A stretch of DNA of 64,000 bases. Source: Sva-07 sp041685755. Its GTDB lineage: Bacteria; Actinomycetota; Acidimicrobiia; Acidimicrobiales; Ilumatobacteraceae. Made by a program: the position numbers and the translations under genes. The notes beneath the pieces were generated by a model. The model had not been told where the DNA came from and searched no databases. It worked only from the letters and a program-made list of their open reading frames with translations. Within the stretch, counting starts at the first letter, position 1, and each line of letters opens with the position of its first letter. The stretch spans positions 14,861 through 78,860 of the forward strand of contig JAWLFC010000002.1 of assembly GCA_041685755.1 (NCBI GenBank), read 5' to 3'. Below, in pieces: positions 8,896 to 16,641 of the stretch.

Positions 8896-10859
8896 ATGTC
8901 GTCGGCGTTCTGGCCCGACTCGGCCATGCCCTGCTGGATCAGCTTGGCGACCTCGGGTCCGTCGATCGTCTCGTGTTCGAGCAGCGCTTCGGCGATCAGT
9001 TCGAGGCCCCGGCGATGTCGCGAGAGGATGTCGCGGGCGCGTGACTCCTGCGAGGTGAGGATCCGGGAGACCTCCTCGTCGAGCAGCTTGGCCGTGTCAT
9101 CGGAGTACTCACGCTGTGACGACATCAGATCCTCGCCGAGGAACACCGCTTGCTGGCTGCTCCAGGCCATCGGCCCGACCCGCTCCGACATGCCCCACTC
9201 ACGCACCATCCGGCGAGCGATACCGGTTGCCTGTTCGAGGTCGTTGGCGGCGCCGGAGTTCAGGTGGCCGAACACGATCATCTCGGCGACGCGGCCGCCC
9301 ATCGCCTTGCAGATCGTGTCCTCGAAGTACTCCTTGGAGTAGGTGTGGCGTTCCTGGGGGAGCGACCACGTGACACCGAGGGCCATCCCGCGCGGCAGGA
9401 TCGTCACCTTGTGCAACGGATCGCCGTGGGGGAGCACCGTGGCGAGCAGCGCGTGACCACCTTCGTGGTAGGCGGTCGCCTTCTTCTCCTCGGCCGACAG
9501 GATCATCGACTCGCGCTGGGCGCCGAGCACGACCCGGTCACGGGCGTTCTCGAAGTCGATGCGCTCGATCTCCTTCGATCCGCGGCGCACGGCGACGAGC
9601 GCCGCCTCGTTGACGAGGTTGGCGAGATCGGCTCCCGACATGCCCGGTGTGGCCTGGGCCATGGTGTCCATGTCGACGTCGGGGCCCATGCGCTTGTCGC
9701 GGCTGTGCACCTCGAGGATCGCCTTGCGCTCGGTGGCCTCCGGCAGCGGCACGACGATCTGACGGTCGAACCGACCGGGGCGCAGCAACGCCGGGTCGAG
9801 GATGTCGGGCCGGTTGGTGGCGGCCATGATCACGATGCCCTCCGACGGCTCGAAGCCGTCCATCTCGGCGAGCATCTGGTTGAGCGTCTGCTCGCGCTCG
9901 TCGTGGCCGCCGCCGAGACCGGCACCGCGCTTGCGTCCGATCGAGTCGATCTCGTCGACGAAGATGATCGCCTTGCCCATGCGCCGGGCCTGCTGGAACA
10001 GGTCGCGCACGCGGCTGGCGCCGACCCCGACGAACATCTCCATGAAGTCGGACCCCGTCACGCTGAGGAAGCCGACGCCTGCCTCACCGGCGACCGCCCG
10101 GGCGAACAGGGTCTTGCCGGTGCCGGGAGGGCCGACGAGCAGGATGCCCTTGGGCACGCGGGCACCGATCTCGCGGAAGCGCTCCGGCATGCGCAGGAAG
10201 TCGACCACCTCGGTGATCTCCTGCTTGACGCCGGAGTAGCCGGCGATGTCGTCGAACGTGGTCGACGGGCGATCGAGGTCGTAGCTCTTCGCCTTGCTCT
10301 TGCCGATCGACATCACGCCGCCCATCTGGCCCTGGGCGCGGCGCTGCATCCACACGAAGAAGGCGATGATCAGCATCACCGGCAGGAAGATCGTGAGCAC
10401 GCCGAGCAGCCAGTTGTTGCTCGGCGCGACGAAGGTGAACTCGACGCCTTGTTCGATCAGGATCTCCTGGTCGGCGTCGGACACGCCGGTCTCGGCCCGC
10501 CCGGTGGTCGTGTACTTGTCGCCGTTGGTGAACTCGCCGGTGATGCGACCGGAGCCGGTGTTGATCTCGGCGGAGTCGATGTTGCCCTCGATGAGCTGGG
10601 TGCGCCACTCGGAGTACTCGAGCTGTGTGCCCTCGTCGGACGGCCACAGGCTCGGCACGAGGAACGCAGCGGCCAGGACGCCGACGAGCACCCAGATCGT
10701 CCAGCGCGGCCAGCTCCCGGGCCCACGTCCGCCGCCTTCGGTGTCGAGGCCGCCCTTGGGCTTGTTGTCGCCGGAGCTGCGCGAGGGTTCGTCCGGCCGG
10801 CGCTGCCCGCGCCCGCGACCCGGCGGGGGCGGCGGCGGGGGAGGAGGCAGATCGTTCAT
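8883..10859 (-). CDS. ftsH: ATP-dependent zinc metalloprotease FtsH
   Basis: 658 residues. Membrane-bound AAA+ protease for quality control of membrane and short-lived cytosolic proteins. Order: a cytoplasmic N-terminal tail with nine consecutive prolines, transmembrane helix ~53-70, external domain, second helix ~150-170, AAA module with Walker A GPPGTGKT and Walker B IIFVDEID, second region of homology (TNRPDILDPALLRPGRFD), then the zinc motif HEGGH. The ATG at 10859 is preferred over the longer frame to 11063: it gives a normal FtsH N-terminus, avoids overlap with the DUF3499 gene and has a -10-like box seven bases upstream. The polyproline tail is unusual and may need EF-P for translation. 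Single gene, no operon partner. Confidence 0.97.
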   Translation of the reverse strand: MNDLPPPPPPPPPGRGRGQRRPDEPSRSSGDNKPKGGLDTEGGGRGPGSWPRWTIWVLVGVLAAAFLVPSLWPSDEGTQLEYSEWRTQLIEGNIDSAEINTGSGRITGEFTNGDKYTTTGRAETGVSDADQEILIEQGVEFTFVAPSNNWLLGVLTIFLPVMLIIAFFVWMQRRAQGQMGGVMSIGKSKAKSYDLDRPSTTFDDIAGYSGVKQEITEVVDFLRMPERFREIGARVPKGILLVGPPGTGKTLFARAVAGEAGVGFLSVTGSDFMEMFVGVGASRVRDLFQQARRMGKAIIFVDEIDSIGRKRGAGLGGGHDEREQTLNQMLAEMDGFEPSEGIVIMAATNRPDILDPALLRPGRFDRQIVVPLPEATERKAILEVHSRDKRMGPDVDMDTMAQATPGMSGADLANLVNEAALVAVRRGSKEIERIDFENARDRVVLGAQRESMILSAEEKKATAYHEGGHALLATVLPHGDPLHKVTILPRGMALGVTWSLPQERHTYSKEYFEDTICKAMGGRVAEMIVFGHLNSGAANDLEQATGIARRMVREWGMSERVGPMAWSSQQAVFLGEDLMSSQREYSDDTAKLLDEEVSRILTSQESRARDILSRHRRGLELIAEALLEHETIDGPEVAKLIQQGMAESGQNADDIVAR

Positions 10860-10866
10860 CTCTGCA

Positions 10867-10872
10867 ATGCTA
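10867..10872 (-). promoter_or_regulatory. -10-like box for ftsH
   Basis: TAGCAT on the minus strand, seven bases before the ATG at 10859. Confidence 0.5.
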
Positions 10873-10967
10873 CGCAGGATGTGGGCCGATGCCAGGTCGT
10901 GCTGGGAGACACCGCAGGCGTCACAGGTATCCACACAGGTATCCACCAGCGCTCGCCGGCGGCGTCG

Positions 10968-10973
10968 TACGGT
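10968..10973 (+). promoter_or_regulatory. -10-like box for the DUF3499 gene
   Basis: TACGGT, seven bases before the ATG at 10981. Confidence 0.45.
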
Positions 10974-10980
10974 TCGGCGG

Positions 10981-11226
10981 ATGCAGCTCACGCATCGCTC
11001 AGGGCCCACGGGGCGGCTGTGCACGCGCACGGGGTGCGCCGAGCCCGCCGAGGTGACCCTCACCTACCATTACGGCCGCTCGCAGGCATGGCTCGATCAC
11101 CTGTCGGCCGAGCGCGATCCCCACGCCTACGACCTGTGCAACCGCCACGCCGGACGCCTGTCGGTGCCGGCGGGATGGAGCCTCGACGACCGCCGCTTCG
11201 AGCGTCACACGCTCATCGCCGTCTGA
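10981..11226 (+). CDS. DUF3499-family small protein
   Basis: 81 residues. Actinobacterial family of unknown function, usually encoded close to manB and Trm112, as here. Visible: a Cys-containing N-terminus CTRTGCAEPAEVTL, aromatic strand TYHYG, and a second Cys-His pair in YDLCNRHAGRL. The two Cys pairs could bind a metal, so a small zinc-ribbon-like fold is plausible. Start is the ATG with a -10-like box seven bases upstream; divergent from ftsH with 121 bp between. Confidence 0.8.
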   Translation: MQLTHRSGPTGRLCTRTGCAEPAEVTLTYHYGRSQAWLDHLSAERDPHAYDLCNRHAGRLSVPAGWSLDDRRFERHTLIAV

Positions 11227-11265
11227 ACGCCGGTCACGCGACCGGTCGAGTGGTTGCGTCGGCGG

Positions 11266-11271
11266 TAGGGT
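11266..11271 (+). promoter_or_regulatory. -10-like box for the CPBP protease gene
   Basis: TAGGGT, six bases before the GTG at 11278. Confidence 0.45.
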
Positions 11272-11277
11272 CGGCGC

Positions 11278-12021
11278 GTGGTCGAATCGGCGCACGGCAG
11301 CGCCTCCCTGCCCGGCGGCTTCCTGCCGTCCGCGTCGGCTCGACCGATCGACGTCAACACCGCGGTGGCGGTGTTTCTCGGGGCGTGGGTGGCGTCGCAG
11401 ATCGTGGCGGCGATCGTGCTCGTGGTCCTGCACGGCTCCGACACGGGCACCGATCCGACGTTCACGGTCACCGTGACGGCGCTGGTCGGCGCGTGGTCGG
11501 TGCATCTCGCGGCGATGTGGCTGGCGTCACAGCGTGCGGGCTCCGGCGACGTGGTGACCGACTACGGCATCAGGTTCCGGACCGTCGACGGGTTCGGCCT
11601 GGCCATCGGTGCGCTGTGCAGCCTCGTGTTGATCCGCGTGGTGTACCTCCCGCTCGAGGCGATCTGGCCGGACACGTTCAGCGAGGAGCGTCTGACCGAG
11701 AACGCCGAGAACCTCGTGGCCCGCGCCGAGGGTTCCACCTGGCTCGTCGTTCTCGTGGTCGTCGTCGGAGCGCCGCTGGTGGAGGAACTGTTCTACCGCG
11801 GCCTGCTGCAGCGCAGCCTCGCCGCCCGCTATCGCGAGGGGCTCGTGGTCGTCGTGGTGGCAGCGCTGTTCGCACTGGTGCACTTCCGGCCCGTCGAGTT
11901 CCCCGGTCTCTTCGCGATCGGCATCGTCTTCGGCGTCGCTGCTCTGCGGACCCATCGCCTGGGGATGCCCATCGCCGTCCACGCCGGTTTCAACGCCGTC
12001 GGTATCGCCCAGGCCTTGTGA
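11278..12021 (+). CDS. CPBP-family intramembrane metalloprotease
   Basis: 247 residues, about six to eight membrane helices. Family hallmarks of CAAX/ABI proteases are present: EELFYRG (the EE-x3-R motif), FALVHF (F-x3-H) and HAGFNAVG (H-x3-N). Such enzymes cleave inside the membrane; in bacteria the substrates are mostly unknown. GTG start with a -10-like box six bases upstream. A 15-bp tandem repeat begins at its stop codon. Confidence 0.88.
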   Translation: MVESAHGSASLPGGFLPSASARPIDVNTAVAVFLGAWVASQIVAAIVLVVLHGSDTGTDPTFTVTVTALVGAWSVHLAAMWLASQRAGSGDVVTDYGIRFRTVDGFGLAIGALCSLVLIRVVYLPLEAIWPDTFSEERLTENAENLVARAEGSTWLVVLVVVVGAPLVEELFYRGLLQRSLAARYREGLVVVVVAALFALVHFRPVEFPGLFAIGIVFGVAALRTHRLGMPIAVHAGFNAVGIAQAL

Positions 12022-12054
12022 CGGTGAGCGCGGTGACGGTGAGCGCGGTGACGG
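12018..12054. repeat. 15-bp tandem repeat, about 2.5 copies
   Basis: Unit GTGACGGTGAGCGCG at 12018-12032 and 12033-12047, then seven bases of a third copy. It covers the stop codon of the CPBP gene and the spacer before the next gene. Confidence 0.85.
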
Positions 12055-12061
12055 CTTTGCC

Positions 12062-12133
12062 ATGATGGTCGCCGTGATCGACCTCTCGCGGCCCGGTTCG
12101 GGGTCGAACGACGACGCGGGAACCGGCTCGTGA
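12062..12133 (+). CDS. Possible 23-codon leader ORF before the membrane protein gene
   Basis: ATG-ATG start at 12062, hydrophobic beginning MMVAVIDL, then Gly/Ser/Asp-rich, ending in TGA at 12131-12133. This TGA overlaps the GTG start of the next gene (GTGA), as in translational coupling. No strong Shine-Dalgarno or -10-like box was seen. It could be chance in high-GC DNA. Confidence 0.3.
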   Translation: MMVAVIDLSRPGSGSNDDAGTGS

Positions 12134-14895
12134 GCGAGGACCTGCGCGGCACCGACGCGTCCGGGGCGAGCGACTGGGCGTCGTTCGACCGAGAGTTCGA
12201 CATCGCCACGGTGGATGCCGACACCGTCGACGGCACCGAGCTGGCACCGCCGGACGTGACCGACGCGTCCAGCGATCCAGAGGCAGTGGCCGACCCCGTC
12301 GCCGCACGGGGGCTCGGGGCTCGGATCGTCTCGCGCGTCACGCGCCGTCCGGTGGCCTGGTGGAACCGCCCGTGGACCGGCGAGCGTGTCGTTCGGTTGT
12401 TGGTCACCACATCGGTGCTCGTGACCACCACGGTCGTGATGATGCTCGTCGTCCACCTCAACCCGTTGTCGCCGAGCAGCGACCTCGTGTTCGATCGGAC
12501 CACGCCGACCGGTGGCGACATGGGGGCCCACGTCTGGGCACCGGCGTTCCTGCGCGACCACTTCCTGACGAATTTCCAGATCTCGGGCTGGAGCATGGAC
12601 TGGTACGCCGGCATCCCGTTGTACCGCTTCTACATGGTGGTGCCGGCGCTCGCCATCGTCGCCCTCGACGTCGTGCTGCCGTACGGCGTCGCCTTCAAGC
12701 TGATCGCCATCTCCGGGCTGGTCACCTTTCCGCTCGCCTGCTGGGCCTTCGGTCGCCTCGCCGCCTTCCGCCATCCGATCCCCGAGCTCTTCGCGGTCGC
12801 CGCGCTGTGCTTCCTGCTCGACGAGAGCTTCTCGATCTACGGCGGCAACGTGCTGTCGACGATGGCAGGGGAGTACTCGTTCTCGATCTCGCTGACCCTG
12901 GCGATGCTCGGTCTCGGGTTCCTGGCCAACGGGCTGCGGACCGGGCGATACCGGGTCTGGGCCGCCGTGCTGCTGTCGCTCTCGGCGGTCTCCCACGGCA
13001 TCGTGCTGATCTTCGTGGCCGTCGCCGCCACGATCATCTGCCTGGTGTGGATGGACCGTCGGCGTCTCGTCTACGCCGTCACCACCGGCGTCACGGTGCT
13101 GCTGCTGTCGGCGTGGTGGGTCGGGCCGTTCCTGTTCGGCCACGAGTTCATGACCGACATGAAGTACGGGTTCCGGCCCGAGGGAGCGAACGACTCGTTC
13201 TGGGACATGTTCTTCCCCCTGACGGCACCGCTCGACTTCGTCATCACCGCGCTCGCCGTCATCGGGTTCGTCGCGATGATCCTGCGCCGCAACCTCACCG
13301 GCACGGCCATCGGACTGATCTGCCTGACCTTCGTCGCCCTCGTGTACCTGACCCGTGACAGCCTGCCGCTCATCGGCCTCTTGTGGAACCCCCGCCTGCT
13401 GCCGTTCGTGTACCTGACCAGGTACCTGCTGATGGTGATCGGCGCGCTGGAACTGATCACGTGGTTCGTCAACGCCGCGAGGGACCGCCGAGCCTCGACC
13501 GAACTGAACGCCTACGAGGGTGCCGTCGCCGCCGGCGTGATCACCCTGTCGTGTCTGACCGTGTTCGGCTGGATGTACGAGACGCTGCCGTTCGACGGCC
13601 GGGCGAACGACGGCGAGACCTCGGTGTATGCCTGGGGGCCGTTCCGCAAGCCGATGCCCGAGGGAGACGGATACCGGAGCCGGGCGGTCGCCGACGGCTG
13701 GAGTCGCTACAACATGCTCGGCTACGAGGGCCGTCCGAAGTACCCCGAGTACAACGAACTGGTCACCACCATGGACCAGATCGGCCAGGACAACGGGTGC
13801 GGTCGGGCGGTGTGGGAGAACAACAGCGCCAACGGCGAGTACGGCACCACGATGTCGTTGATGCTGCTGCCGCACTGGACCGACGGGTGCATCGCCTCGA
13901 TGGAGGGACTGTTCTTCGAGGCGTCCGGGACGACGGCGTACCACTTCCTGACGGCGGCGGCGGTCTCGGAGAGTTCCTCGAATCCCGTGCGCCAGCTCCG
14001 CTACGTCAACAACGACGCCGAGGTCGGCGTCCGCCACATGCGTGACCTCGGCGTGCGCTACCTGATGGTGCGTACCGAGCAGGCCAAGGCCGAGGCCCGC
14101 GCCCGTCCCGAGCTGGACCCGATCGCGAGTTCGGGGCCCTGGGAGATCTTCGAGCTGCGCGACGCAGCGATCGTCGAACCACTGACGGTCCAGCCGGTGG
14201 TGGTCGAGGAGCGCGGTGGCGACCAGCGCGAACGCAACCTGGAGGTCGGCACGAGCTGGTTCCAGCGGCCGCAGGACTGGGCGGCGATGCCCGCCGACGA
14301 CGGCCCGCCGGACTGGCAACGGATCCCGGTGGAGATCGACCTCGACGTCCGCGTCGGCGAGCCGGGTGAGCGAAGCCGCAACGTCGACTACGTCGTACCG
14401 GCGTCGACGATCGACCCCGTGCCGCTCGACCCGGTGACCGTCAGCAACGTCGTCGTCGACCAGCAACAGATCAGCTTCGAGGTCGACCAGGTCGGTGTCC
14501 CGGTGCTGGTACGGGTGAGCTACTTCCCGACGTGGGCGGTCGACGGAGCCGACGGCCCGTACCGGGTGGCGCCGAACTTCATGGTGGTGATCCCGACGAG
14601 CAACGAGGTGACGCTCAGCTACTCCAAGACGCCGCTCGACTGGTTCTTCTACGCCCTGACCGCCGTCGGTGTCGCGCTGTGCGTGTACTGGCGTCGCCGC
14701 GGCGACGTCGAGTACCCCAGCGACCGTCCGAGCTGGGGAGCGCCGGCCGCTTCGCCGGTCACCGCGGCGCCCGGTGCCGACGGCGTCGAGGCCGTCGAGG
14801 AGCACGTCGGCGCTCTCGTGGGCGCCACCGGCGGACCACCCGGTGACCCGCCGTCGGCCGCGGAATCGGCGACCGACCACGAACGCGGCCGGTAG
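12130..14895 (+). CDS. Large PTPS-related multi-pass membrane protein (GT-C-like)
   Basis: 921 residues. A cytoplasmic acidic N-terminus (~90 residues), 10-13 membrane helices between ~95 and ~480, then a large soluble domain and a final helix near 840. The first loop contains GGDMGAH before WAPAFLRDHFL, resembling the acidic first-loop signature of GT-C enzymes, and the family name '6-pyruvoyl-tetrahydropterin synthase-related' is only historical. Likely a polyprenyl-phosphate-sugar transferase acting on the outer face, an inference supported by the adjacent phosphomannomutase. GTG start overlaps the stop of a short upstream ORF. The final stop TAG forms part of the -10-like box of manB. Confidence 0.72.
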   Translation: MSEDLRGTDASGASDWASFDREFDIATVDADTVDGTELAPPDVTDASSDPEAVADPVAARGLGARIVSRVTRRPVAWWNRPWTGERVVRLLVTTSVLVTTTVVMMLVVHLNPLSPSSDLVFDRTTPTGGDMGAHVWAPAFLRDHFLTNFQISGWSMDWYAGIPLYRFYMVVPALAIVALDVVLPYGVAFKLIAISGLVTFPLACWAFGRLAAFRHPIPELFAVAALCFLLDESFSIYGGNVLSTMAGEYSFSISLTLAMLGLGFLANGLRTGRYRVWAAVLLSLSAVSHGIVLIFVAVAATIICLVWMDRRRLVYAVTTGVTVLLLSAWWVGPFLFGHEFMTDMKYGFRPEGANDSFWDMFFPLTAPLDFVITALAVIGFVAMILRRNLTGTAIGLICLTFVALVYLTRDSLPLIGLLWNPRLLPFVYLTRYLLMVIGALELITWFVNAARDRRASTELNAYEGAVAAGVITLSCLTVFGWMYETLPFDGRANDGETSVYAWGPFRKPMPEGDGYRSRAVADGWSRYNMLGYEGRPKYPEYNELVTTMDQIGQDNGCGRAVWENNSANGEYGTTMSLMLLPHWTDGCIASMEGLFFEASGTTAYHFLTAAAVSESSSNPVRQLRYVNNDAEVGVRHMRDLGVRYLMVRTEQAKAEARARPELDPIASSGPWEIFELRDAAIVEPLTVQPVVVEERGGDQRERNLEVGTSWFQRPQDWAAMPADDGPPDWQRIPVEIDLDVRVGEPGERSRNVDYVVPASTIDPVPLDPVTVSNVVVDQQQISFEVDQVGVPVLVRVSYFPTWAVDGADGPYRVAPNFMVVIPTSNEVTLSYSKTPLDWFFYALTAVGVALCVYWRRRGDVEYPSDRPSWGAPAASPVTAAPGADGVEAVEEHVGALVGATGGPPGDPPSAAESATDHERGR

Positions 14896-14898
14896 TGT
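14893..14898 (+). promoter_or_regulatory. -10-like box for manB
   Basis: TAGTGT, ten bases before the ATG at 14909, overlapping the stop codon of the preceding gene. Confidence 0.45.
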
Positions 14899-14908
14899 CG
14901 GGGTCCTC

Positions 14909-16261
14909 ATGTCTGTCCTCGACCAGATCGTCAAGGCGTACGACATCCGTGGCACGGTGCCCGACCAGCTCGACGCTGACGTCGCCTACGCGCTCGGGGT
15001 CGGCTTCGCCTCCTTCGTGACCGCCGACGAGGTGGTGATCGCCCGTGACATGCGCCCGTCCGGGCCCGAACTCGTCGACGCGTTCTCCCGCGGCGTGATG
15101 GAGCAGGGCGCCGACGTCGTCGACATCGGTCTCGCATCGACCGACCTGATGTACTACGCCTCCGGCGTGCTCGACCGTCCCGGGGCGATGTTCACGGCGT
15201 CACACAATCCCGCCGGCTACAACGGCATCAAGCTGTGCCTGTCGGGGGCGCGACCCATCGGCGTCGACACCGGGCTCGCCGACATCAGCGCCGTCGCCGA
15301 ACGAACACTCGCCGGGCATCGGCCCGCCCGCGCCGCCACGGCGGGGACCCGCAGCGAGCGCGACCTCCTCGGCCCGTTCGCCGACCACGTCGTCAGCTTC
15401 GTCGACCCCGGCGAGATCGGGTCGATGCGTGTCGTGGCCGACACCGCCAACGGCATGGGCGGCCTCGTCGTTCCCGCCGTGTTCGAACGCCTGCCCCAGG
15501 TCGAACTCGAGGTGATGTACCCCGAACTCGACGGCACGTTCCCGAACCACCCCGCCGACCCGCTGCAGCCGGCCAATCAGCGAGACCTCCGGGCACGGGT
15601 GGTCGCCGGAGGCTTCGATCTCGGCCTCGCCTTCGACGGCGACGCCGACCGCGTCTTCGTCGTCGACGAGACCGGGAGCGGCCTCAGCGGTTCGACGACC
15701 ACGGCACTGCTGGCCGCAGCCGTGCTGCGGCGCCATCCCGGCGCCACCATCCTGCACAACCTCATCTGTTCGAAGTCGGTGGCCGAGGTGATCGCCGAAC
15801 TCGGCGGCCGTCCGGTGCGCACGAAGGTCGGGCACTCCTTCATCAAGCAGATCATGGCCGAGACCGGGGCCGAGTTCGGCGGCGAACACTCGGCGCACTA
15901 CTACTTCGCCCGCAACTTCAACGCCGACAGCGGGTTGATCGCCTCGATGATGGTGATGGCCGAGGTCGCCCGGGCGGGCGTGCCGTTGTCGCAGGTGCGC
16001 CGGCCCTACGAGCGCTACGCCGCCAGCGGCGAGATCAACACCGAGGTCACCGACGCGCCGGCCGTCATCGAACACATCAGCGAGCTCTACGCCGACCACC
16101 CGCAGGACCGCCTCGACGGCCTCACCGTCGACTGCGGCTCGTGGTGGTTCAACCTGCGACCGTCGAACACCGAACCGCTGCTGCGCCTCAACCTCGAGGC
16201 CGACGACCGCTCGGCCTGCGACGACGGCGTGAGCACCCTGCTCGCCCAGATCACCGGCTGA
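14909..16261 (+). CDS. manB: Phosphomannomutase/phosphoglucomutase
   Basis: 450 residues, normal for alpha-D-phosphohexomutases. Converts mannose-6-phosphate to mannose-1-phosphate (and often the glucose pair), feeding GDP-mannose for the Gmd-type enzyme and mannosylated lipids. Visible: AYDIRG at the N-terminus, phosphoserine loop TASHNPAGYNG, metal loop DGDADR, sugar loop GGEHSAHYYF, phosphate-binding RPSNTEP near the C-terminus. Start at 14909 gives the canonical N-terminus and has a -10-like box. Followed by Trm112, as in many actinobacteria. Confidence 0.95.
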   Translation: MSVLDQIVKAYDIRGTVPDQLDADVAYALGVGFASFVTADEVVIARDMRPSGPELVDAFSRGVMEQGADVVDIGLASTDLMYYASGVLDRPGAMFTASHNPAGYNGIKLCLSGARPIGVDTGLADISAVAERTLAGHRPARAATAGTRSERDLLGPFADHVVSFVDPGEIGSMRVVADTANGMGGLVVPAVFERLPQVELEVMYPELDGTFPNHPADPLQPANQRDLRARVVAGGFDLGLAFDGDADRVFVVDETGSGLSGSTTTALLAAAVLRRHPGATILHNLICSKSVAEVIAELGGRPVRTKVGHSFIKQIMAETGAEFGGEHSAHYYFARNFNADSGLIASMMVMAEVARAGVPLSQVRRPYERYAASGEINTEVTDAPAVIEHISELYADHPQDRLDGLTVDCGSWWFNLRPSNTEPLLRLNLEADDRSACDDGVSTLLAQITG

Positions 16262-16300
16262 CGCCTTCGACCCTGCCCGACCTCGAAACGGAGACCCACC

Positions 16301-16552
16301 ATGGCCCTCGATCCCACCCTGCTCGAGATCCTTGCCTGTCCGCAGGACAAGGGCCCGCTCTACTACGTGGAGAGCGAGTCGCTCCTCTACAACCCGCGTC
16401 TGCACCGTCGCTACGACGTCCGCGACGGCATCCCGGTGATGTTGATCCCCGAGGCGACCCAGGTCGACGACGCCGAACACGAGCGCCTGATGGGTGTGGT
16501 CGAGGCCGCCGAGATCCCACCGACGTTCAAGATCGACTCAAGTCCGAACTGA
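16301..16552 (+). CDS. Trm112-family zinc-binding-like protein
   Basis: 83 residues. Matches the Trm112/UPF0434 fold: LLEILACPQDKGPLYY, then RRYDVRDGIPVMLIPEA. Members act as small partners that activate methyltransferases; only the first Cys of the usual CPxCxG knuckle is seen (CPQDKG), so zinc is probably not bound. A GGAG Shine-Dalgarno lies just upstream of the ATG. Thirty-nine bases after manB, likely co-transcribed. Confidence 0.85.
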   Translation: MALDPTLLEILACPQDKGPLYYVESESLLYNPRLHRRYDVRDGIPVMLIPEATQVDDAEHERLMGVVEAAEIPPTFKIDSSPN

Positions 16553-16565
16553 GAGCTGCCGAAGA

Positions 16566-16616
16566 GACCACTACGGTGAAGTCCGTGGTCCATCGGGTAC
16601 CACTTGGACGAAGTGG
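16566..16616 (+). promoter_or_regulatory. Two inverted repeats in the leader of the secreted three-module gene
   Basis: GACCAC (16566-16571) pairs with GTGGTC (16585-16590), and CCACTT (16600-16605) pairs with AAGTGG (16611-16616) across a five-base loop. They lie between the Trm112 stop and a strong AGGAGGT Shine-Dalgarno (16623-16629). May be a terminator-like or regulatory leader structure. Confidence 0.4.
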
Positions 16617-16641
16617 GCGAACAGGAGGTCACAGTTCCGTC

